This document shows, piece by piece, positions 57,371 through 64,000 of a stretch of DNA of 64,000 bases. Every line of letters starts with the position of its first letter. The stretch's first letter is position 1. The notes beneath the pieces were generated by a model. That model saw only the letters and a program-made list of their open reading frames with translations, had not been told where the DNA came from and made no database searches. The stretch comes from Sequoia sempervirens (Eukaryota; Streptophyta; Pinopsida; Cupressales; Cupressaceae). The position numbers were made by a program, and so were the translations under genes. Where the stretch lies: NCBI GenBank assembly GCA_007258455.2, contig VDFB02358134.1:212725199-212789198 (forward strand), in the 5' to 3' direction.

Positions 57371-57839
57371 AATTTAATCAGTTAAATAGTCTCCAAGAGT
57401 CTAGGGATATAGACTTAAGCTCTATATGAGGGAGTGCGAGTGGAAATCAGAATTTATATAAAGTATGAGTGTTTGAGAGTCAACAAGTTTGAATGGAGAT
57501 ATTTTTTTCGATTTTCCTCTTTACTTAAAAATTATTCACAAAATATATTTTAACTTCTTCAATTTTTGGAGAAAAATGTTTCCACAACTGGAGACCTCTT
57601 TTTTTTCAAAAAAAAAAATATTATACATCATCCTCTAGATCATTTATTCATGAAATAAGTTGAGAATTTTTTGTCATCTTTCAATCCAACATCTCATGCA
57701 TGTTGAAAATGTATCTCCAATGAATCACATCTTTTAACCTAACTTACACCAACACAATAGCAACTTTAATAATATAAGAAAATAAGATATAAGGAATTAG
57801 TGGGCACCTTTAGAGTAATGGATGAGTGTAGGATCATCA

Positions 57840-58318
57840 CAAGTCAAACAATGACATTAGGAGAAAAACATATAGATTTACTAACCAAGCTGTGGAAGCT
57901 AATAAGATATTGCAGTCTATGAAGCTCAAGAATTTAGCAAAATTTGATGCTTATAATTGTATGTTTGAATCATACATGGTAGCTGCAAACAAGATGCATG
58001 ACTTGACTACAAAGCAGTATTATTTAAATTCATTACCTTGTGGTCTAGGAGCTTGGGCATAGGATTATATCATCAGAAAAGAACAACAGAATCTTGATGA
58101 TGTTAGTTTTCCTACACTTAGAAGATTAATCAGATATAAGCTGGAAAAACAATGTCTCTTAGGAGCATTACAATTAAATAAAGACGAGTATAATTATACT
58201 TGTAATTTGAAGGAATTCTGCAATCTTCCTCCAATTAATCAGCTAAAAGATTTCCAGCAGTTAAGAGAATTTTTATGCTTTTGTATGTCAATCTTCTATT
58301 GGCAATTTGTGAAGTGTT
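57840..58318 (+). pseudogene. Capsid-like fragment, copy 2
   Basis: One plus frame reads from a helical start (AVEANKILQSMKLKNLAKFD) to MHDLTTKQYYLNSLPCGLGA, a TAG, then RRLIRYKLEKQCLLGALQL and NLPPINQLKDFQQLREFL near 58240. A segment with Leu-Pro-x-x-Leu-Gly followed by a helix ending Lys-x-x-x-x-Lys-x-Cys resembles the region before the zinc finger in caulimovirid capsid proteins. This is a pattern resemblance only. It ends at 58318 against an A/T-rich tract. No zinc finger is present. Confidence 0.4.
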
Positions 58319-58319
58319 A

Positions 58320-58585
58320 ATGTTAAAACATACTATATATTATCTAGATATTATTTGATGTTATATTATATTTATATATTATCTATTATTTATTTATTTA
58401 TTATATTATAATATAATATAATAATTAAATTATAAATTATACAAAATGTAATATTTAATATATATTATTGTATAAGATACATATTAGAAATAAAATAATG
58501 TTATATTTATTATATTTTATTATATATTTATTTATTATAATATATATATTTATATTATATTTATATATTTATATATTATATATTT
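58320..58585. repeat. A/T-only tract, copy 1
   Basis: About 265 bases of nearly pure A/T (TTATATTTATATATTATC-type words), ending at the truncated protease. Copy 2 is at 59415-59682. Confidence 0.85.
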
Positions 58586-59160
58586 TTAAAGTAGGTATCT
58601 CAACTTGATCGTCTTCATGCTTCAAAGAGATTTTACGTTTCCAAAACTGGAGAGGCTCATATTTTGTAAAGAATAAGAATCCTAATAATACATCATCCTC
58701 TAGATCATTGTATTCAATGAAATCTGTAATAAATGTCTTTCCCATAATTTCAATGTGGACATCTTGTGCATACCTGCCCATGTATTCTCTGTCCATTGAT
58801 AGCATAGCTTTGCGGAAGATCTGTCTTTTCTTTCCAGAAGCATGCTGGAATAGCATTTGTCTTTGCTAGTGATCTTGATGATCCTGTATCCACAAAAGCA
58901 TCTAATGGTATTTTCTTATATCCAGAGAAACAGAGATTTATTCTAATATAATTCCCATTATTTGCAAGCAATAGAGAACAATGTCTTTCTTTTCCTATGA
59001 GAGGATTACTGCTGCTGTGTTTGCTGCTGCTGCTTTTCTTACTGCTGCTGCTGTGTTCTGCCTCATCAGCTTTGAACAGTAGATCTTTAATTTCTCCCAC
59101 CTCCGCAGAAAGATTTCTGATTTCTTTTTGCTGTGTCTTGAGTAATCTTTTAAGATCACT
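58569..59160 (-). pseudogene. Caulimovirid-like protease fragment, copy 2 (frameshifted)
   Basis: Same domain order as copy 1: coiled coil, a longer Ser/Lys run encoded by a GCT-type repeat, and retropepsin with intact FVDTGSS near 58892. A 2-bp deletion near 58781, relative to copy 3, shifts the frame in the distal half, so the ORF is split into 59178-58750 and 58856-58569. The apparent start ATG at 59178 lies in reversed gypsy zinc-knuckle sequence and is not the original start. The C-terminal cut-off point is the same as in the other copies. Confidence 0.6.
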
Positions 59161-59235
59161 TAGAGGAACATGTTTCAAATGTGGAGGTGTAAGACATAGG
59201 GCATTTGGATGCTACCAAGGGAGTGCTAGCAAAAT
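59161..59235 (+). pseudogene. Detached zinc-knuckle piece of chromovirus E
   Basis: TAGAGGAACATGTTTCAAATG and following bases repeat the gag knuckle (CFKCGGVRHRAFGC), identical to 52086-52150, then break off at AGCAAAATACG. It is fused to the N-terminal side of protease copy 2, in opposite orientation. Confidence 0.85.
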
Positions 59236-59397
59236 ACGTATAAATTAGATATGCCCTATTTACTGCTACCTCTTTCTTGTTTCCGTGTGGGCCTCCTTTT
59301 ACTGCCACCTCTTTCCTTTTCTGTTTGATGTAACTGCGTTGATAATTTTTTTAACTGATACGGAGTATTGTGAAAAGCAAAATAAGTAATATGCCCT
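59236..59397. other. Spacer unique to repeat unit 1
   Basis: Contains two near-copies of a word with ACTGC(T/C)ACCTCTTTC (59263 and 59301). There is no coding signal and no second copy in the window. Confidence 0.5.
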
Positions 59398-59663
59398 CAA
59401 TTTGTGAAGTGTTAATGTTAAAACATACTATATATTATCTAGATATTATTTGATGTTATATTATATTTATATATTATCTATTATTTATTTATTTATTATA
59501 TTATAATATAATATAATAATTAAATTATAAATTATACAAAATGTAATATTTAATATATATTATTGTATAAGATACATATTAGAAATAAAATAATGTTATA
59601 TTTATTATATTTTATTATATATTTATTTATTATAATATATATATTTATATTATATTTATATAT

Positions 59664-60257
59664 TTATATATTATATATTTTTAAAGTAGGTATCTCAACT
59701 TGACCGTCTTCATGCTTCAAAGAGATTTTATGTTTCCAAAACTGGAGAGGCTCATATTTTGTAAAGAATAAGAATCCTAATAATACATCATCCTCTAGAT
59801 CATTGTATTCAATGAAATCTGTAATAAATGTCTTTCCCATAATTTCAATGTGGACATCTTGTGCATACCTGCCCATGTGTATTCTCTGTCCATTGATAGC
59901 ATAGCTTTGCGGAAGATCTGTCTTTTCTTTCCAGAAGCATGCTGGAATAGAATTTGTCTTTGCTAGTGATCTTGATGATCCTATATCCACAAAAGCATCC
60001 AATGGTATTTTCTTATATCCAGAGAAACAAAGATTTATTCTAATATAATTCCCATTATTTGCAAGCAATAGAGAACAATGTCTTTCTTTTCCTATGAGAG
60101 GATTACTGCTGCTGTGTTTGCTGCTGCTGCTTTTCTTACTGCTGCTGCTGTGTTCTGCCTCATCATCTTTGAACAGTAGATCTTTAATTTCTCCCACCTC
60201 CGCAGAAAGATTTCTGATTTCTTTTTGTTGTGTCTTGAGTAATCTTTTAAGATCACT
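59664..60257 (-). pseudogene. Caulimovirid-like protease fragment, copy 3 (open, active site altered)
   Basis: The frame is open from 60374 to 59664. Codons 1-38 or so come from reversed zinc-knuckle sequence, so only the part from about 60257 down belongs to the protease. The coiled coil, Ser/Lys run and distal half match copy 2 closely. The active site reads FVDIGSS instead of FVDTGSS (near 59990), replacing the conserved Thr of the D-T-G triad, so activity is unlikely despite the open frame. The frame stops at the A/T tract. Confidence 0.6.
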
Positions 60258-60308
60258 TAGAGGAACATGTTTCAAATGTGGAGGTGTAAGACATAGGGCA
60301 TTTGGATG
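60258..60308 (+). pseudogene. Second detached zinc-knuckle piece
   Basis: Repeats the knuckle-encoding segment up to GCATTTGGATG and is followed at once by another full copy starting AGACCATTTAGAGG, so two knuckles lie head to tail at 60258-60370. This marks the right junction of the insertion. Confidence 0.85.
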
Positions 60309-61112
60309 AGACCATTTAGAGGAACATGTTTCAAATGTGGAGGTGTAAGACATAGGGCATTTGGATGCTACCAAGGGAGTGCTAGCAAAGAGATAGATAA
60401 TAATGCAATGACGACGTATATGGAAGAAGAACCAATTGGATCATCGAGTTTAGTAGGAAAACTTGAGAAGGGTGAATCAATGGTATGAGGAGAGCTTTGT
60501 TATAGATAGAAACACTTGAGGAACCAAAACAAAGAAAGATTTTGTTAAGAACAAAATGCAAATCAGGAAGTAACTATTATAAAGTTATCATTGATAGTGA
60601 TAGTATAGACAACCTAGTTCAGGGACTAAGGAAATGGTGAATATGCTAAAGTTCAAAAGGATAAAACATCCAAACCCATATAGGATCTCATGGATTTTAG
60701 ATGAACATATGATACTAGTAAGTGGACAATGTATGGTTAAATTTCATATAGGATCATACAATGATAAAGTTGTGTGATATTATGCCAATTGATGTCTGTC
60801 ACATAGATTGTTGGAAGGTCATGGAAGTATGACAAAAACTCAATTCATGATGAAAGAAAGAATACTTACACTATGACGTCAAATAGAAAATACATATCCT
60901 TATACCTTAGAAGAAGAGAGAAAGAGTGAAGTGTGCAGTAAATCTAGAATCTATTTCATTGATGGAAAAAAAAAATGGATGGTCTAAGACATAAGAACAT
61001 TTGTTTTTCTTTGATTGTAGAAAGATGTGACTCAAAATTCCACTGCAAATAAAGAACCATATCTAAAGGAAGAGACGAAATGATTGATGAAGTATCAAGA
61101 TATTGTGTTAGA
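60309..61112 (+). pseudogene. Chromovirus E gag end, protease and start of RT region (broken)
   Basis: The knuckle CFKCGGVRHRAFGC and SASKEIDNNA are followed by continuous gypsy sequence. LRTKCKSGSNYYKVIIDSDS holds the protease active site, where the Gly of D-S-G is Asp (about 60590). ISWILDEHMILVSGQCMVKF and CDIMPIDVCHI match IAWIQDEHKILVSEQCLVKL and CDIMPMDVCHI of element C. The last homologous words (DGLRHKNICFSL near 60975, then KYQDIVLENV near 61090) lie before the RT core. It is cut at about 61112 by a TA-rich microsatellite, so RT onward is absent. Confidence 0.8.
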
Positions 61113-61146
61113 GAATGTATATATGTCCATACATGTGTATGTGTGT

Positions 61147-61192
<46 letters not shown>
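61113..61192. repeat. TA microsatellite
   Basis: An ATGTCCATACATGTGTATGTG lead-in is followed by a (TA)n run of about 42 bases at 61150-61192. It forms the right boundary of chromovirus E. Confidence 0.95.
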
Positions 61193-61194
<2 letters not shown>

Positions 61195-61680
61195 CAAACC
61201 CACAAAAGTAGTTTACAATTCGAGTGAGGAAGGAAAAGTTGCAAAAAATGACCCTATGCAAAAAAAATTGGTTTTTGGGGTTCGAATGAACTCTTTTTTG
61301 TTTACGAACCCTTTGGTTCAAGCGAACCAAAAAGGGTTCGAATGAACCCTAGTTCAAGCAAACCAATTAAATGCCAAGTACCACCATTCACGCCAAAAAC
61401 CACAAAAAAAAATGTTTTGAAAGGGGGTTCGAATGAACTCTAGTAATTTTCCTGATACCCCATTTTCCCACCTTCTCACCCTCTAGCACCAAAAAAGTCC
61501 AGAATTTTGCGTTTCAAAGTTTGGGTTGAGGATGAAAATGGAGGAAACTTCACAGACCCAACTAGATGATGGTAGTCCTCATAACAAGCTATCCAACAAA
61601 TATAATTTTAATATGTTTTAGTTTTATTATGTATTTATTTTTTTAGTTTTATTAAACATAGGTTTTTCACCAAAAATCAA
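61193..61680. repeat. Region with repeated GGTTCGAATGAAC motif
   Basis: The word GGTTCGAATGAAC occurs at about 61279, 61338 and 61426, with TTCAAGC(G/A)AACC partners at 61318 and 61351. There is no ORF; the function is unknown. Confidence 0.6.
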
Positions 61681-62200
61681 GCTCTCTGTTTTGCATATGT
61701 GGAAAAATAGCAGATTATCAAAAAAAATTGAAAAATATGAGTGCACCAGATATTAAAGTCCTTGATCCAACAAAAAAAAATTGAATTTCGATACATACAA
61801 AAAAGGTTATGCGTTATACGGTCCGCCTATGTCTGAATTGTAATTGGTTTGACTTCGAAACTTGATTAAGGAAAAATATTCAATAAAAAACTATAGAACC
61901 AATTAGAAGGACTATATATCGTAGTTAGAAATCTAAATTCGAAAAAAATAGAATTGTATCCTTCATGGAAAAAAAGTTATGCGTTATACGGTGAGCGTCA
62001 CTCCTTAAAAATGTTGTTTATTGAAAAAACTAGTTTTCGAAAGAGATAGAAAAAGAAGTGCAATCTGATTTCAAAAAATTTGAAAAAATATATTTAGAAT
62101 CTACAAACAAAATGTGACAAATCACTAGTTTGCATCATCTTCAAATTCTTCACGGTTTAGTCACTATAGGTGCCCGAAAGTGAAGATTTAATTAGAAAAA
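61681..62200. repeat. Sequence with a 17-bp direct repeat
   Basis: GTTATGCGTTATACGGT appears at about 61807 and 61977, each preceded by an A-run of (A)AAAAAG, within otherwise unassigned A/T-rich sequence. It may be part of a repeat family not otherwise represented here. Confidence 0.5.
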
Positions 62201-62273
62201 ATTATTTTAGTGTCTAGTTTAGCCAAAAATTGTAAGCCAGTATTGTGGAATCACCCATATAAATATATGTATA

Positions 62274-62405
62274 TACATGCGTGTGTGCGTGCGTGTGAGT
62301 GTGCGTGTGCGTGTGCGCGTGCACGTGCGTGTGCGTGTGCGCGTGCACGTGCGTATGCGTGTGCGCGTGCACGTGCACGTGCGTGTGTGTGTGTGTGTGC
62401 GCGCG
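62274..62405. repeat. Alternating purine-pyrimidine GT/GC tract
   Basis: About 130 bases of TGCGTG, TGCGCG and GTGCACG units with almost strict purine/pyrimidine alternation. It gives artificial Cys/Ala/Arg and Thr/His open frames on both strands. Such tracts can adopt left-handed Z-DNA. Confidence 0.9.
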
Positions 62406-62409
62406 TGAG

Positions 62410-64000
62410 TGATTTATAGTTAACATACATTCAATTCTTCTATTAAAAGAGTCGTGTTTGTACCAATGCTAAATAAATTTTTACCAATAGCAAAATTATA
62501 TGCCTAGATATTGTAAATGCATTATTATATCACAATGTCAAAATATTCATGCGAAAAAGGTAATAACTTTATCAAGAATATTGTATCAAAGAGGGTGAAA
62601 TGAAATGTCACCATAACATTAACACTATTAAAAGTACTATCTAAAATAATAAAATTAAAACTTGATAGTCTAACTATTCATATACATATACTAAACATTT
62701 GTCCAATAAACCATAGAGTAATTTAAATAAATCAATTGAGTATTACAGTCTACTCCCTGACCTATGTCCAAATAGAAACTGAAGGCAACTGCCCTGGTAA
62801 TAAACATGCAAAGGCTATAAGTATTTCATGACCTCCACAGGCATTGCTAGATAACATAGCATATCAAGCTCCTAGATAGATAGGTGATGGTGACATGCCA
62901 TTTGTGCACTGGCACAGCAATAATTCAGATTTCCAAATACAAGTATGGTATATGCTAAGGCAAGTCCATGCCCAACAACAAATAAAGCATCAAATGTTGT
63001 TTGAAGTGAAAGAAAGAGATCTTGTGGCCTGTATAGAAAGAAAAGTTGCACAGCATATAACAAAGAAACATCCAAATAAGGCTGACATATTTATGTAGGT
63101 TAAACAGTGACCAAACCAAGCCGTGCAAACCATAACAATATCCGTAGATCCTGAGTAAAGAGAAAAGCAACTGTAGATCTAGAATTAGGTCATGCAAGTC
63201 GCTGTGATAATGATTTACCATTTACAGATCTGGGAAAACAAATTTAGTTCGGTACAGATAAGGAAGATCAGTACCAGGCACGGGATTATGAAATGAGTAC
63301 ATGCAAGTATATAAACATGTAAAAATACCATCCTTTAAAATGGTGTGGGAATAAATACATCAAGAAAGATCAAATTTCCAACCCCTTCAAGGCTCTTATT
63401 CAGGATAGAACTATCATACAGATGATAAAATTACAGACGTTCATTTACACAGATTCCAAATAAGGATATCGATGAATGAAAGCATTTCCTATTGCATATT
63501 GAAATTTAAAACAGTGACAATTTAGGTTACAATTTACTTGGTCTAAGATTGTAGTCCTCTACAAAGCTTCTTGGATGATCCCACCGCCACACTTCCTCTC
63601 TACCACCAAGCCTCTTTGATGACCCCCAATGGTCCATTATATAGGCTACAAATCATAATAATAATGATGGAAATCAAATAATAATAATTTATATAACAAT
63701 ATATAAAAAATGAGCGTTGTTACACGCCACTTCTTCTAGTTGTGACGTCATATACCAGAAAGGAGAAAATGTAAGCTCCAACTTCACTACTAACCTTCAT
63801 CTAATTAATTTCTCGCACTGGCATCTAAACGAGGCTCAAGGATTAGTCGATAAAAAATTATATGTATGCTAATATGTTAGAGAGTAATGAAATAAACTTA
63901 GATAAATCTAGATTTTGTCCTTAAAAGAATTAGGTATTATATGATTTTGAAATATTTACATGCAAATTTAAAACATAAAGCAATAGAAATGAAAAGGAAA
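62410..64000. other. Unassigned sequence to the window end
   Basis: No domain or element recognised. The overlapping frames at 62872-63221 on both strands lack homology that I can see. The stretch 63540-63640 on the minus strand is GC-richer (AGGAAGTGTGGCGGTGGGATC) and followed by ATATAATGG, which might be an LTR or gene edge, but there is no supporting structure. Confidence 0.3.

Larger units (their letters stand above)
52166..60308. other. 8-kb composite insertion in chromovirus E with caulimovirid-like fragments
   Basis: The gypsy gag reads up to ...AATAATGCA near 52164 and the same gag resumes with the same codons at 60309-60408 before going into protease. Between them are an acidic ORF, a minimal copia remnant, three minus-strand retropepsin fragments, two plus-strand capsid-like fragments, AT-rich tracts and extra zinc-knuckle copies. 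Protease with this pattern of flanking residues is characteristic of the plant pararetrovirus family Caulimoviridae, and endogenous members are known from gymnosperms. Assignment rests on motif pattern, not a search. All coding parts are partial or broken. Confidence 0.6.
58303..60308. repeat. Tandem duplication, period about 1,095 bp, nearly identical copies
   Basis: Unit 1 is 58303-59397 and partial unit 2 is 59398-60308. Each starts CAATTTGTGAAGTGTTAATG and runs through an A/T-rich tract, a minus-strand protease fragment and a reversed zinc-knuckle piece. The 160 bases at 59236-59397 after the knuckle occur only in unit 1. The copies differ at a handful of sites, including a 2-bp indel near 58781, after which the offset is 1,097. 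Confidence 0.9.

Noticed and set aside
61279..61291. Possible tRNA gene from GGTTCGAAT
   Set aside because: No A box, acceptor stem or cloverleaf can be built around it, and the word is repeated as a simple motif.
60956..61345. Open frames with Tyr-Ile runs
   Set aside because: They span the (TA)n tract; the flanking codons belong to the chromovirus E remnant in another frame or to unassigned DNA.
62210..62426. Cys/Ala/Arg-rich and Thr/His-rich open frames on both strands
   Set aside because: These are translations of the GT/GC microsatellite; the composition comes from the repeat, not from a gene.
62872..63221. Overlapping 67-88-codon frames on both strands
   Set aside because: They overlap antisense to each other, lack recognisable motifs and show no codon pattern favouring either strand.
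1..64000. CRISPR arrays, bacterial operons or host housekeeping genes
   Set aside because: No regularly spaced repeats with unique spacers and no conserved host gene were found; the content is plant transposable elements.

Overview
The window is plant nuclear DNA and almost entirely transposable-element sequence. I found no intact host gene, rRNA, tRNA or CRISPR array. Three things suggest a gymnosperm, probably a conifer with a very large genome: dense nesting of old elements, large non-autonomous LTR elements with coiled-coil ORFs, and fragments resembling endogenous caulimovirids. This is inference; the sequence alone proves only a plant-type mobilome (Ty1/copia with an initiator-Met-type primer site, chromodomain Ty3/gypsy, L1-type LINE). 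Nearly every ORF is broken, mostly by CAG/CAA to TAG/TAA changes, as expected of methylated, silenced repeats.

Layout. 1-16.0 kb: a composite copia element (138-15931) arranged LTR-internal-LTR-internal-LTR stub. Its first LTR was split at about 540 by a 6.5-kb gene-like insertion (about 541-7025) holding one long broken ORF of unknown family behind an intron-like segment. The composite sits in a TA/TATG tract within an LTR of a minus-strand non-autonomous element, called G here. 16.2-25.8 kb: the coiled-coil ORF of G (minus) is split by a minus-strand solo copia LTR (17436-24950), which is itself split by a nearly complete minus-strand chromovirus C (18490-24655). 25.8-29.6 kb: degenerate repeats, then a 5'-truncated LINE (minus). 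29.6-34 kb: 5'-truncated chromovirus D (plus) with a 625-bp solo LTR in it, then its 3' LTR. 34-50 kb: older debris, comprising another LTR, two copies of a 1-kb repeat, gypsy gag and integrase pieces on both strands, a hairpin, and a second non-autonomous ORF with a coiled-coil tail. 50.3-61.1 kb: chromovirus E (plus), whose gag is cut just after the zinc knuckle by about 8 kb of mixed sequence. That sequence holds three minus-strand retropepsin fragments of caulimovirid type, two plus-strand capsid-like fragments, a small copia remnant, AT-rich tracts and a recent 1.1-kb tandem duplication. 61.1-64 kb: microsatellites, short repeated motifs and unrecognised DNA.

The elements do not work together as a pathway. 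Their nesting gives a relative chronology: G and E are older than the copia LTR and caulimovirid-like insertions, chromovirus C is younger than the solo LTR it splits, and the 58.3-60.3 kb duplication is among the youngest events because its copies are nearly identical. Parts most worth following up are the caulimovirid-like cluster inside gypsy E, the gene-like insertion at 0.5-7 kb, and the two coiled-coil non-autonomous ORFs.
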